Position numbers and translations under genes: made by a program
Origin: Sphingomonas phyllosphaerae FA2
GTDB lineage: Bacteria; Pseudomonadota; Alphaproteobacteria; Sphingomonadales; Sphingomonadaceae
Assembly (NCBI RefSeq): GCF_000427645.1
Contig: NZ_KE386571.1
Coordinates: 1,911,676-1,975,675 of the forward strand
Length of the DNA: 64,000 nt
Direction: 5' to 3'
In this document: positions 33,460-42,581 of the stretch, in pieces
Layout: each line of letters opens with the position of its first letter
Position numbering within the stretch: position 1 is the stretch's first letter
Notes under the pieces: generated by a model
The model's database searches: none
Told to the model about the DNA's origin: nothing
The model's input: only the letters and a program-made list of their open reading frames with translations

Positions 33460-36400
33460 TCAGAACGACAGGTTGATGCCGGTACTGATCCGACGATCCG
33501 CCTGGAACCAGCTGCGCCCGACCAGTTCGCCGCCGGGATAGCCGCCCATCACCGTCCGCTGCGTCGCGGCGGTCAGGTTGGTGCCCTGAATACCGAACGA
33601 GAAGTTCTCGGTCACCTTGAAGCGGACACCAGCGTCGAGCGACCCGTAATTGTCGCCATAGACCGGAAGCGCGATCTGGATCGGCGTCGAGGTATTAGCC
33701 GCCGTGAAGTAATTGTACGTCGGGTTCGTGCCGTTGCTGTTGGTCGACTGCAGGTAGCGCGAGCGCCACGAATACGCGACGCGGAAGGAGATTGGATTGC
33801 GTTCGTACAATAGCGCGGCGTTGAAGTTGTGCTTCGACAAGCCCACCAGCGGCGCGTCACTTTTGATGACGCCGTTGATGTCGCGATAGAGGTCGCCCGG
33901 ATTCTTGCTGTCGATGAAGGTATAGTTACCGTCAAAGCCAAAACCGCTCAACCAGCCCGGCAGCATATCGAGGAAGAAGCGGCCGCCTACTTCGACACCC
34001 TTGATCGTCGCCGCCTTCGGCGAGTTGATATAGTCGGACGCCGCAATATTGGCGACTTCGGTAGTGCCATCCGAGAAGACGATGCTTACCTGACGCTGGG
34101 TCAACGAGAAGATCGGCAGATCGGTCAACCGCTTGTAGAATGGCGCGATATGGAACGCCGTACCGGGCTTCAGATAATATTCGAACGACAGGTCGAAGTT
34201 GTTCGACATCGTCGGCTTCAATAACGGATTGCCGGTTTCCGTCGTGAAATTGGTGAAATTCGGCAGTCCGCCCGGGGTGCTCGCCGGAGTCGTCGCCACC
34301 CCGACCGTACCCGACGCGCGCAATGCGTTGAAGCTCGGCAGATCGAGCGTGATGTTATAGCCCGCGCGAATCTTGCTCCGCTCGGATGGCGCGAATTCGA
34401 GATTGATCGACGGCAGCACGCGCGTGAACTCGGCCTTGCCGCCACGCGGCACGGCATCGTTGGTCAGCGTTGCCGTAGCGCCGTTGCGGATGAAGGTCGT
34501 ACCGTTCTGCCGAATGTAGCCGCTGCCCTCGTTCGTGATGTTGACGACGCGCACGCCGACGTTGCCCGAGATACCCGGCGCATCGCCCTGTGGACCGAAG
34601 CGCAGCAACGCGTAGGCCGCCAGATTGCGGGTCTGATTGTCAACGCGGTCGTCGGGCAGGACGAAACGGACCGGACGGATACCCGATGCGCCGCCGTAGC
34701 CGCTACCAGCCGGCAACGCGCCCGACGACGAGCAGTTCGACCATTGCGGATTCGAGATCGTCGCGCCCGGATTGGCGGGATCGGGGATGGTCGCCGGGCC
34801 GCAGAAGCCGGTCGGCGGCGACTGCACCAGCCCGGTCCGGTTGGTGTTGTACCGCGATGCCAACGCTTCCGATGCGAACATCAGATTGCCGGGCAGCGTC
34901 GTCTCGCCGCGGAAGAAGTCGTTGAAGGCGTGGTACGAGATGTCGCCGGGTGCCGCATTGGCATAGGTTAGCTGCGGGTCCCCGTTCCATCCACGGCCCA
35001 GCGCGGTCCAGTTATAGCCGTTCGAGAAATCACGTTCGGTCCGCTTGGCAGCGCGACCGCCGATCTTCACCGAACGGAAGAAGCTGTCGTCGAACTTGTA
35101 TTCCGCGTCGAGCTGCGCGGTGTCGAGCCGACCCTTGTTATCCTCATTGTGCGGCATCGAGGCCGACCAGAAATAGCTCGACGGATCGGCGAACGACGCC
35201 TGCGTCGACGACCCGACCGTGATGCGCGGCAAGTCCCCTGTCAGGTCCATGCCGAAGCCCTGACCAAACCCGATCTCACGGAAGATGTCGATCCGGTCGT
35301 AGATCTGCTGGGAATCGACGCGCTGCAGCGCGCCCTTGATCGACAACGGACTGTCATCAGGCGCCCAAGCGAACGAAAGCGAATAGTCGCGCGTGACAGT
35401 GTTGCTGGTGACGTAGCCCTTATTGCCGCTGCTGTTCACCTGCCCGCTGCTCGGCTGGAAGGTGCCAGTGTCGCGATTGAACAACGAGTTGGTCTTGAGC
35501 AACAGCCCGTTTTCGTCGAACTCGCTGGTCGACGGATCGACCGCCAGCGTCTGCGACGACACCTGCGCGCCATAGTCGCTCGACGTGCTCTTGTAGCGCG
35601 ACTGGAAGAAGCTGCCGGTGAAGGTCAGCGAATCCGACGGCGCCCATTGCACCGCGCCGTAGATACCATAACGGCGATACTGGAACGCCTCGTCCCCGTA
35701 CGTAAAGCCGCCGGGGATATAGTAATCGTTCGAGTTGATGCGCGTCTTGAAATAGGGCTCGGTACGGATGAACTGCGACAGCGAGCTGAACTGGCTGTAC
35801 GCCACGTCCGCCAGCACGCCAATCCGTCCGATGCCGGTGTCGAACGACTTGGTGACCAGCACCGAACCCATCGGATCGGCCTTGTTCGCCATGTCGCCCA
35901 GGCTCAGCTCGCCGGTGCCGGCGACATGCCAGTCGCCGTTGAAGTCGAACGGCATCTTGGTGCGCAGGTCGATCTGCCCGCCGGTGCCGCCTTCGATCAG
36001 ATCGGCGGTGGACGCCTTGTAGACGTCGACTGCGGCCATCAGCTCGGGCGTCACGTCGCTCCACAGGATCGCGCGGCCGTTGTTCGCGCTGAAGATCTCG
36101 CGGCCGTTCAGGCGCGAGGCGACGCCGGTCAGGCCGCGGACCTGCACGCCCGAGCCCTGCACCGAATAGTGATCGGGATCGCCCAGCGCGGCGAAGCGGA
36201 CGATCGACACGCCCGAGACGCGCTGCAGCACTTCGGTGATCGAATTGTCGGGGAGCTTGCCGGCGTCGTCGGCGACGATCGAATCGACGATCGTTTCGCT
36301 GCGGCGCTTGCGCTCGTCGGCGGCCTGCAATGCGGCGCGGCGGCCGGTGACGACGACGTCGCCCGCTCCTGCGTCCTCACCGGTGGCTTCCTGCGTGGTG

Positions 36401-36519
36401 CCGACGGTGCCCTGCGGTTCGATCTGCGCCTGCGCCGATGTGGCGAACGCGACCGCGGCCAGGGCGATCGTCGATGCGCTACGACGAAGCGCGCGCGAGT
36501 GATGACGGTACGAAATCAT
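33460..36519 (-). CDS. TonB-dependent receptor (long, carbohydrate-locus type)
   Basis: This is a 1019-residue outer-membrane beta-barrel that imports a ligand with TonB energy. The start is ATG 36519 behind AAGGGGGGGA. The signal peptide is 'STIALAAVAFATSAQAQ'. The plug domain begins near 'DVVVTGRRAALQAADERKRR', where the frequent repeat-like 'A/Q-rich' TonB-box region lies. It continues through 'LPDNSITEVLQRVSGVSIVR' and 'VRGLTGVASRLNGREIFSAN'. The barrel ends in 'STGINLSF' with a terminal Phe as expected for outer-membrane assembly. The size matches the long TIGR01782-type receptors of sphingomonads and xanthomonads, which are mostly linked to plant saccharides. Downstream GH74 suggests xyloglucan oligosaccharides as ligand. 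Confidence 0.93.
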   Translation of the reverse strand: MISYRHHSRALRRSASTIALAAVAFATSAQAQIEPQGTVGTTQEATGEDAGAGDVVVTGRRAALQAADERKRRSETIVDSIVADDAGKLPDNSITEVLQRVSGVSIVRFAALGDPDHYSVQGSGVQVRGLTGVASRLNGREIFSANNGRAILWSDVTPELMAAVDVYKASTADLIEGGTGGQIDLRTKMPFDFNGDWHVAGTGELSLGDMANKADPMGSVLVTKSFDTGIGRIGVLADVAYSQFSSLSQFIRTEPYFKTRINSNDYYIPGGFTYGDEAFQYRRYGIYGAVQWAPSDSLTFTGSFFQSRYKSTSSDYGAQVSSQTLAVDPSTSEFDENGLLLKTNSLFNRDTGTFQPSSGQVNSSGNKGYVTSNTVTRDYSLSFAWAPDDSPLSIKGALQRVDSQQIYDRIDIFREIGFGQGFGMDLTGDLPRITVGSSTQASFADPSSYFWSASMPHNEDNKGRLDTAQLDAEYKFDDSFFRSVKIGGRAAKRTERDFSNGYNWTALGRGWNGDPQLTYANAAPGDISYHAFNDFFRGETTLPGNLMFASEALASRYNTNRTGLVQSPPTGFCGPATIPDPANPGATISNPQWSNCSSSGALPAGSGYGGASGIRPVRFVLPDDRVDNQTRNLAAYALLRFGPQGDAPGISGNVGVRVVNITNEGSGYIRQNGTTFIRNGATATLTNDAVPRGGKAEFTRVLPSINLEFAPSERSKIRAGYNITLDLPSFNALRASGTVGVATTPASTPGGLPNFTNFTTETGNPLLKPTMSNNFDLSFEYYLKPGTAFHIAPFYKRLTDLPIFSLTQRQVSIVFSDGTTEVANIAASDYINSPKAATIKGVEVGGRFFLDMLPGWLSGFGFDGNYTFIDSKNPGDLYRDINGVIKSDAPLVGLSKHNFNAALLYERNPISFRVAYSWRSRYLQSTNSNGTNPTYNYFTAANTSTPIQIALPVYGDNYGSLDAGVRFKVTENFSFGIQGTNLTAATQRTVMGGYPGGELVGRSWFQADRRISTGINLSF

Positions 36520-36547
36520 ATCCCCCCCTTAAAATCCACCTGCGCTT

Positions 36548-36567
36548 AGCGCTTTGTCGGTAGCGCT
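36548..36567. promoter_or_regulatory. Tandem AGCGCT half-operators upstream of the TonB receptor
   Basis: Two AGCGCT palindromic hexamers lie 14 bases apart (start to start), 29 and 43 bases upstream of the receptor ATG. AGCGCT is the usual centre of LacI-family operators of the TTAGCGCTAA kind. Confidence 0.4.
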
Positions 36568-36678
36568 CCCAATAAGCCTACTTTTTCTCAAAACAAAGCA
36601 TTTTGTAGTATTTGGTGGCGGAGCTGAATTCGAGGGCAGTAGCGCCACGTTCCAGGTGTTCAGAACATGTGAAGGGAA

Positions 36679-36692
36679 TGTTAGCGCCAACA
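36679..36692. promoter_or_regulatory. LacI-family operator candidate (TGTTAGCGCCAACA)
   Basis: A 14-base palindrome with a single asymmetric position, about 160 bases upstream of the TonB receptor. TGTTAGCGCTAACA-type sites are known for LacI-family sugar regulators. No lacI-like gene is present in this window, so the regulator would be encoded elsewhere. Confidence 0.5.
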
Positions 36693-36955
36693 TAGACGGA
36701 TAATCGATCTGCTCCAGTGCTTTGCAAACGATCTACATTCGGCCGCGCTTACGGGTGCGCTTTGGCCCCGCTGACGATGATAGCCTGTCGTTGCATCGAC
36801 GACGCTTCGGGCACCGCAGCGAGCGCGGCCGCCTTCGCTCACCCCACCGGCCGGTTCGCTCCGACCCATCCAGTGCCACCGGGCTCGTACCCTCTTCCAA
36901 CGGCCGATTCGGCCATCTACGACACCGGAAACTGTGGCGAGGGAGAGCGGACGGC

Positions 36956-38305
36956 GTGACAAAGACGGGAATCAATCGACGTCAGGCGCTTGTCGGCGCG
37001 ACGGCAGCAGGCGTGACCCTCGCGCCGGGCGCGCGCGCTGCGGTATCGACCGCGCTGCTCGCGCCGCGGCCGCCGATGGGCTGGAACAGCTGGAACAGTT
37101 TCGCGACGACGATCACCGAGGCGCAGGCGCGCGAAACCGCCGCGATCATGCGCGCCCGGCTGCTGCCGTTCGGCTACGACGTCTTCACGGTCGACATCCA
37201 ATGGTATGAGCCGCAGGCCTCGAGCTACACCTACAATGCCGATCCGCTGCCCGCGCTCGACGGCTATGGCCGGGTGATCCCCGCGCCAAACCGCTTCCCG
37301 TCGAGCGCCGACGGATCGGGGTTCACGAAGCTCGCCGCCGACATCCACGCGATGGGGATGAAGTTCGGCATCCACGTCATGCGCGGCATCCCGCGGCTGG
37401 CGGTCAAGAAGAACCTGCCGATCCTGGGCACCAAGTACCGCGCCGCCGACGTCGCCGACACGAACAGCATCTGTTCGTGGAACCCCGACATGTACGGCGT
37501 CGACATGACGAAGCCGGGCGCACAGGCCTATTACGACAGCATCTTCCGCCTCTATGCCGACTGGGGCGTCGACTTCGTCAAGATGGACGACATGAGCCGC
37601 CCCTATGACGCGCATGCGCCCGAGATCGAGGCCGCGCATCAGGCGATCGTCAACAGCGGACGCGCGATCACGCTTAGCCTGTCGCCCGGCGAAACCCCGG
37701 TGATCCGCGGCGACCATGTCCGCCGCCATGCGCAGATGTGGCGCATCTCCGACGATTTCTGGGACGATTGGGGGATGCTGGAGGCGCAGTTCACCCGGCT
37801 GGAGAACTGGAACCCGTGGCGCCGCCCCGGCGCTTGGCCCGATGCCGACATGCTGCCGCTCGGCCGGCTCGCGCTCGGCAAGCGCGACACGAAGTTCACC
37901 CCTGACGAGCAGCGGACGCTGATGACCTTGTGGTCGATCGCGCGCTCGCCGCTGATCATGGGCGGCGACCTGCGCCACCTCGATGCGCCGACGCTCGCGT
38001 TGCTGACCAATCGTGCGGTGCTGGCGGTCAACCAGGCCTCGACCGACAACCAGCCACACTTCGTCGCCGATGGCGTGCGGATCTGGTCGGCGAAGCCCGA
38101 AGGCGCGCCGCGCGATCGGTATGTGGCGCTGTTCAACACCGGCAACGCACCCCGCGACGTCGGCATCGCACTGCGCGCGCTCGATCTGCCCGGCACGGTG
38201 CGCGCGACCGACCTGTGGAGCGGCGCGGCGCTGGGCACCATCACCGACCGGCTCGTGCAGCCGCTGCCGCCGCATGGCGCGGGTCTCTACCGCTTGCAGG
38301 CATGA
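36956..38305 (+). CDS. Exported GH27-type glycosidase (second paralogue)
   Basis: This 449-residue protein starts at GTG 36956 behind GAGGGAGAG. The leader 'NRRQALVGATAAGVTLAPGA' suggests Tat-type export. The barrel begins 'RPPMGWNSWNSFATTIT'. The nucleophile Asp is in 'DFVKMDDMSRP' (211 or 212), and the acid/base Asp in 'WRISDDFWDDWG' (about 266). The body ends with a C-terminal beta domain of the alpha-galactosidase type. The 'KMDD' and 'ISDDFWDDW' signatures differ from the enzyme at 1155 ('KYDLC', 'TTGDITDD'), so the two are not recent duplicates and may have different substrates. It overlaps the GntR gene by four bases (ATGA). Confidence 0.82.
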   Translation: MTKTGINRRQALVGATAAGVTLAPGARAAVSTALLAPRPPMGWNSWNSFATTITEAQARETAAIMRARLLPFGYDVFTVDIQWYEPQASSYTYNADPLPALDGYGRVIPAPNRFPSSADGSGFTKLAADIHAMGMKFGIHVMRGIPRLAVKKNLPILGTKYRAADVADTNSICSWNPDMYGVDMTKPGAQAYYDSIFRLYADWGVDFVKMDDMSRPYDAHAPEIEAAHQAIVNSGRAITLSLSPGETPVIRGDHVRRHAQMWRISDDFWDDWGMLEAQFTRLENWNPWRRPGAWPDADMLPLGRLALGKRDTKFTPDEQRTLMTLWSIARSPLIMGGDLRHLDAPTLALLTNRAVLAVNQASTDNQPHFVADGVRIWSAKPEGAPRDRYVALFNTGNAPRDVGIALRALDLPGTVRATDLWSGAALGTITDRLVQPLPPHGAGLYRLQA

Positions 38306-39048
38306 CGCTCTCCCCGACTGACCCCCGGCCCGAACCGCGCGGGTCGGGCCGGCGGATCCGCGGCGCGGTGCTGCAGGCGCTGGGCCGCTCGATCCTCGCC
38401 GGCGACTACCAGCCAGGCCAGGCGCTGCCCGGCGAGGTCGCGCATGCGAGCGAACTGGGCGTGTCGCGCGGCGCGTATCGCGAGGCGGTGCAGGCGCTGA
38501 TCGCCAAGGGGCTGGTCGAGAGCAAGCCCAAGACCGGCACGCGCATCCTGCCGCGCGGACGCTGGAACATGCTCGACCCCGACGTGCTCGCCTGGGCGTT
38601 TTCGGGCACGCCCGACATGCGCCTGCTGCGCAGCCTGTTCGAGCTGCGCGCGGTGATCGAGCCGTTCGCCGCGCGGCTGGCCGCCGAGCGGCGCAGCGAC
38701 GAGGATCTGGCGATCATGGACCAGGCGCTGCACGACATGGACCGGCTGACGCTGGCCGACGAACAGGGGCTGGCCGCCGACCGGCGCTTCCACGAGACGA
38801 TCCTCAACGCGTCGGACAATGACGCGTTGATCGCGCTCAGCTCGGGGATCGCGGCGGGCGTCGAATGGTCGACGCGCTTCAAGCAGCGCAAGCGCGCGCT
38901 GCCCCGCGATCCCGTGCCAGAGCACCGCCTCGTCTATGACGCGATCGCCGCCGCGGACGCCGACACCGCCAGCCAGCGCATGAAAACGCTCGTCCAGAAC
39001 GCGCTCGACGACACCTGGTTCGGGATGGGCGGCGGCGCGATCCGGTAA
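38302..39048 (+). CDS. GntR-family transcriptional regulator, FadR subfamily
   Basis: This 248-residue DNA-binding regulator has an N-terminal winged helix-turn-helix (about 18-85) with 'GDYQPGQALPGEVAHASELG' and 'VSRGAYREAVQALIAKGLV'. The C-terminal FCD ligand domain (about 100-240) is helical, with 'FELRAVIEPFAARLAAERR', 'FHETILNASDNDALIAL' and 'PEHRLVYDAIAAAD', where His residues usually bind a metal and a small sugar acid or similar ligand. It is translationally coupled to the GH27-type gene. The FadR-type palindromes at 2787 and 11024 are possible targets. I see no clear copy of that palindrome in front of its own operon. Confidence 0.9.
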   Translation: MTLSPTDPRPEPRGSGRRIRGAVLQALGRSILAGDYQPGQALPGEVAHASELGVSRGAYREAVQALIAKGLVESKPKTGTRILPRGRWNMLDPDVLAWAFSGTPDMRLLRSLFELRAVIEPFAARLAAERRSDEDLAIMDQALHDMDRLTLADEQGLAADRRFHETILNASDNDALIALSSGIAAGVEWSTRFKQRKRALPRDPVPEHRLVYDAIAAADADTASQRMKTLVQNALDDTWFGMGGGAIR

Positions 39049-39292
39049 ACTGAGCCCGGGCGGGGAGGCGCCGCAATCACCAGCCGTCACATTGACTTGC
39101 CCGGCAAAAGCGCCATATTTCCAGCATGAACGCGGCTGTTCTTCATCAGCGCTTTCGCGACCACGCAGGCCAGCTCGCCGCACGCGGCTAGCCCGGGTCC
39201 GGCGGCGTGCCGCTCGGGCTCGGGACCTCTTCGCCATGACCGGCGCGGCGTGCCTCTCGCCGCCGCGCTCCCGAGCCAGCGGAAGCCCTGCC

Positions 39293-39466
39293 ATGACCGA
39301 TCACCCGATGCCGCCCGATGCCCCACGTCTGCCCGTCGCCTCCCCATTCCCCGACGTCGCGCCGGCCCGCCCAGCGACCGGCAATGCGCTGGCGATCGGG
39401 CTGTTGCTCGCCATCCTGCTGTTCGGCATTCCGCTGCTGACCTATTGCGTCCTCACCTCGGGCTGA
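39293..39466 (+). CDS. Small hypothetical membrane protein
   Basis: This 57-residue frame has ATG 39293 preceded by GCGGAAG. The first half is Pro/Ala-rich and soluble, and the C-terminal half is a single hydrophobic helix 'NALAIGLLLAILLFGIPLL'. No family is recognised. It stands between the GntR gene and the M28 peptidase, with gaps of about 240 and 70 bases. The clear membrane helix makes a real small gene more likely than chance, but support is modest. Confidence 0.4.
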   Translation: MTDHPMPPDAPRLPVASPFPDVAPARPATGNALAIGLLLAILLFGIPLLTYCVLTSG

Positions 39467-39538
39467 GCCGCGCGCAACGCGTGGACAGCGCCCGCGCCGC
39501 TTGGCAGAAGGCGGGCCTGTTTCCGCGGAGTCTCGTTC

Positions 39539-41194
39539 ATGCGTTTGCGTCTTGCCGCCTTGCCCCTCCTCGCGCTGGCGAGCGTCGCTCCGGCGCAGAC
39601 GATCGTCGCGCCGGTCGCGCCGATTTCCGAGCAGACGCTGAAGGACGTGACCAAGGAGCTGTCGTCGGACGCCTATGAGGGCCGCGCGCCGGGCACCGCG
39701 GGCGAGGAGAAGACCGTCGCCTATCTGGCGAAGCGCTTCGCCGCCGCCGGGCTGAAGCCGGGCAACAAGGGCAGCTGGTACCAGGACGTGCCGCTGGTCG
39801 AGCTGACCGCGAAAAACGTCTCGCCGCTGGTGTTCACCGGCGCAGGCGCTCCGATCAGCCTTGCCTATGGACCCGACATGGTGGTCGGCACGTGGCGGAT
39901 CACGCCCCGGGTAGAGGTGAAGGATTCGCCGGTCGTCTTCGTCGGTTACGGCATCAACGCGCCCGAGAAGGGCTGGAACGATTATGCCGGGCTCGACGTG
40001 CGCGGCAAGACGGTGCTGATCCTCATCAACGATCCCGACTGGCGCACCCCCGGCCTGACCGGCACATTCGGCGGGCGCGCGATGACCTATTACGGTCGCT
40101 GGACCTACAAGTACGAGGAGGCCGCGCGACAGGGCGCGGCGGCGGCGATCATCGTCCACCAGACCGAGCCCGCAGCCTATGGCTGGAACGTCGTCCAGTC
40201 GAGCTGGACCGGCGCGCAGCAGGTCGCCGACGCCGCCGACAATCATGCCGGGGACAGCGCGGCGATCGGCTGGATGCAGGAGGCGCAGGCGCGCAAGCTG
40301 TTCGAGCGTGAGGGGCTGGACTTCGACGCGCTCGCCGCCGCCGCCGCGCGCAAGGGCTTCCGCGCGCGCCCGCTGAACGGCGTCCGCGCCTCGGTGTCGT
40401 TCGACGAAAACGTCCGCCGTCACCAGTCGCGCAACGTGATCGGCATCCTGCCCGGCACCACGCGGCCGAACGATTATGTGCTGTATTCCGCGCATTGGGA
40501 TCACCTCGGCCATTGCGAGGCGGCGCCCGACGGCGACGACATCTGCAACGGCGCGATCGACAATGCGACCGGCACCGCCGCGCTGGTCGCGCTCGCCGAA
40601 GCCAACGTGAAGGCCGGCCCGACCCCGCGCAGCCAGGTGTTCGTCGCGGTCACCGGCGAGGAAAGCGGGCTGCTCGGCTCCGAATATTACGCCGCCAACC
40701 CGGTCTATCCGCTGAGCCAGACGGTCGGCGGCGTCAACATGGACGCATTGTCGATGGCCGGCCCGGCGAAGAACGTCGTGGTGGTCGGCAAGGGCAAGTC
40801 GGAGCTGGACGCCTATCTGACCGCCGCGCTCAAGACGCAGAACCGCGTCGCCAGCGCCGAGCCGACGCCCGAGAAGGGCTTCTATTATCGCTCCGATCAC
40901 TTCAGCCTCGCCAAGCGCGGCGTGCCGATGATCTATTTCGACGCCGGCGATGATCTGGTCGCGGGCGGCAAGGTCGCGGGCGCGGCGGCGGCGAAGGACT
41001 ATGAGGAGCATCGCTACCACGGCCCCAAGGACGAGTACGATCCGAACTGGGATTGGGCGGGCACGGTGAAGGACGTGCAGCTGTATTACGGGATCGGCCG
41101 CGCGCTGGCGGAAAGCAGCGCCTGGCCCAATTGGGTCGCGGGCGACGAATTCCGCGCGATTCGCGACAAGAGCCGCGCCACGGCTGCCAAGTAA
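39539..41194 (+). CDS. Secreted M28-family aminopeptidase with PA-type insertion
   Basis: This 551-residue zinc exopeptidase has a signal peptide (LRLAALPLLALASVAPAQ). The peptidase core begins near residue 290. Metal ligands fit 'YSAHWDHLGHCE' (His, Asp), 'NGAIDNATGTAAL' (Asp), 'VTGEESGLLGSEYY' (catalytic and ligand Glu), 'GGVNMDALSM' (Asp) and 'YRSDHFSLAK' (His). Residues about 95-240 form a protease-associated (PA) domain insert. The set is complete, so activity is expected. It is followed after 11 bases by agmatine deiminase, probably in one transcript. Confidence 0.92.
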   Translation: MRLRLAALPLLALASVAPAQTIVAPVAPISEQTLKDVTKELSSDAYEGRAPGTAGEEKTVAYLAKRFAAAGLKPGNKGSWYQDVPLVELTAKNVSPLVFTGAGAPISLAYGPDMVVGTWRITPRVEVKDSPVVFVGYGINAPEKGWNDYAGLDVRGKTVLILINDPDWRTPGLTGTFGGRAMTYYGRWTYKYEEAARQGAAAAIIVHQTEPAAYGWNVVQSSWTGAQQVADAADNHAGDSAAIGWMQEAQARKLFEREGLDFDALAAAAARKGFRARPLNGVRASVSFDENVRRHQSRNVIGILPGTTRPNDYVLYSAHWDHLGHCEAAPDGDDICNGAIDNATGTAALVALAEANVKAGPTPRSQVFVAVTGEESGLLGSEYYAANPVYPLSQTVGGVNMDALSMAGPAKNVVVVGKGKSELDAYLTAALKTQNRVASAEPTPEKGFYYRSDHFSLAKRGVPMIYFDAGDDLVAGGKVAGAAAAKDYEEHRYHGPKDEYDPNWDWAGTVKDVQLYYGIGRALAESSAWPNWVAGDEFRAIRDKSRATAAK

Positions 41195-41205
41195 GAGGGA
41201 CGACG

Positions 41206-42171
41206 ATGACCAAGACTCCGCCGCCCGAATGGGCTCCGCACGCCGCCGTCTGGATCGGTTATCCCAGCCATCCCGAATTGTGGCAGGACGATCTCGACGA
41301 GGCACGCGCCGAAGTGACCGCGTTCGCGCGTGCCGTCCATGCCGACGGGCGCGGCGAACAGGTGTTGCTGGTCGCCGCCGATGAGGAAGCCGCCAGCGAC
41401 GCGCGGGAACGCGCCCCGTTCGCGGAGGTGGTGATCGAGCCGTTCGGCGACATCTGGTTGCGCGATACCGCCCCGATCCTCGGCGGCGACGGCAAGGCGC
41501 GCGACTTCGGCTTCAACGGCTGGGGCGGCAAGTACGAGCTGGAGGGCGATGACGACATCGGCGCGCGGCTCGGGCGCGCGCGCGGGCTGACGGTGGTGCC
41601 GTGCGACTGGATCCTCGAAGGCGGCGCGATCGACGGCGACGGCACCGGGCTGGTGGTGACGACCGAGCAATGCCTGCTCAACCCGAACCGCAATCCGCGA
41701 ATGTCGAAGGAGCAGATCGAGGAGCGGCTGGCGGCCGACCTCGGGCTGACGCGCGTGCTGTGGCTGGGCAACGGCCTGCTCAACGACCATACCGACGGGC
41801 ATGTCGACAATCTCGCGCGGTTCGTCGCGCCCAACCGGCTGGCGCTGCCACGCGCGGAGGAGAACGATCCGAACTGGCAGGTCTTCCAGGATGCCGCGAT
41901 CCGCGCGCGTGCGATGGGGATCGAGGTCGCCGAGGTGCCATCACCGGGCCGCGTGCTGCGCGACGAACAGGTCGTGCCGGCCAGCTATATGAACTTCTAC
42001 ATCGGCAACGTCGCGGTGATCGTGCCGATCTACGGCAGCGAATATGACGACGCCGGGGTCGACGCAATCCGCGCGCTGTTCCCCGACCGCGAGGTGGTGG
42101 GGCTGCGCGCCGATGCGATCCTGACCGGCGGCGGCAGCTTCCACTGCATCAGCCAGCAAATCCCGGCCTAG
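41206..42171 (+). CDS. aguA: Agmatine deiminase (peptidyl-arginine-deiminase-like family)
   Basis: This 321-residue enzyme hydrolyses agmatine to N-carbamoylputrescine and ammonia. The start is ATG 41206 after AAGAGGGA. It belongs to the guanidino-modifying superfamily: 'DIWLRDTAPIL' (Asp of the substrate pocket), 'DWILEGGAIDGDG', 'NDHTDGHVDNLARF' (catalytic His/Asp) and the C-terminal nucleophile Cys314 in 'TGGGSFHCISQQIP'. The length is a little shorter than typical AguA (about 340-370), mainly in surface loops. The partner N-carbamoylputrescine amidase (aguB) is not in this window. Confidence 0.9.
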   Translation: MTKTPPPEWAPHAAVWIGYPSHPELWQDDLDEARAEVTAFARAVHADGRGEQVLLVAADEEAASDARERAPFAEVVIEPFGDIWLRDTAPILGGDGKARDFGFNGWGGKYELEGDDDIGARLGRARGLTVVPCDWILEGGAIDGDGTGLVVTTEQCLLNPNRNPRMSKEQIEERLAADLGLTRVLWLGNGLLNDHTDGHVDNLARFVAPNRLALPRAEENDPNWQVFQDAAIRARAMGIEVAEVPSPGRVLRDEQVVPASYMNFYIGNVAVIVPIYGSEYDDAGVDAIRALFPDREVVGLRADAILTGGGSFHCISQQIPA

Positions 42172-42308
42172 CCGCGCGAGCGGCGATGCGCGGGCAATAG
42201 CCCGCGCAAGGCCGGGATCGGCCGGCGAGCGGCGAAGTCGCTCGTTCGACGTGAGGCGGCGGCTTTGCCGTCGGCCCGGCCGTGAGGTGTGATCCCTTCA
42301 AGCTGAAG

Positions 42309-42416
42309 CGTCACCCCGGCAAAGGCCGGGGCCCAGTTGGGGGACGCTGATGATGGGTGTCGCGCCTTATCTCGTTGGCCTTCCCAACTGGGCCCCGGCT
42401 TTCGCCGGGGTGACGA
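42309..42416. repeat. Interspersed palindromic repeat, GTCACCCCGGC family
   Basis: The left arm (42309-42341) reads CGTCACCCCGGCAAAGGCC then GGGGCCCAGTTGG. The right arm (42383-42416) reads CCAACTGGGCCCCGGC then TTTCGCCGGGGTGACG. The arms match closely over more than 30 bases. Confidence 0.75.
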
Positions 42417-42466
42417 CGGAAGACGGGTGGATCGAACTCAAGTGCGGGAAGGTGCCAGAAGGGCTC

Positions 42467-42553
42467 GTCATTGCGAGCGCAGCGAAGCAATCCAAAGCCG
42501 GACCAGGACGCCCTGGATTGCTTCCCCCGGCCTTCGCCGGGGTCGCAATGACG
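42467..42553. repeat. Interspersed palindromic repeat, CATTGCGAGCG family (hybrid copy)
   Basis: It starts GTCATTGCGAGCGCAGCG then AAGCAATCCA, and is mirrored by TGGATTGCTT and CGCAATGACG. The right arm is interrupted by CCCCCGGCCTTCGCCGGGG, a piece of the other family, so this copy looks chimaeric. Compare the clean copy at 49230. Confidence 0.75.
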
Positions 42554-42581
42554 GCGGAAGTAACGTCAACGCGGTGAAAGA

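Larger units (their letters stand above)
36520..36955. other. Divergent control region between TonB receptor and GH27-type gene
   Basis: This 436-base region has no credible gene. It holds two AGCGCT hexamers (36548-36553 and 36562-36567) and the near-perfect palindrome at 36679-36692, all of the LacI-family operator type. A run with higher AT content at 36575-36615 could hold promoter elements of the receptor operon. The right part near 36940 carries GAGGGAGAG, the Shine-Dalgarno of the GH27-type gene. Confidence 0.55.
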
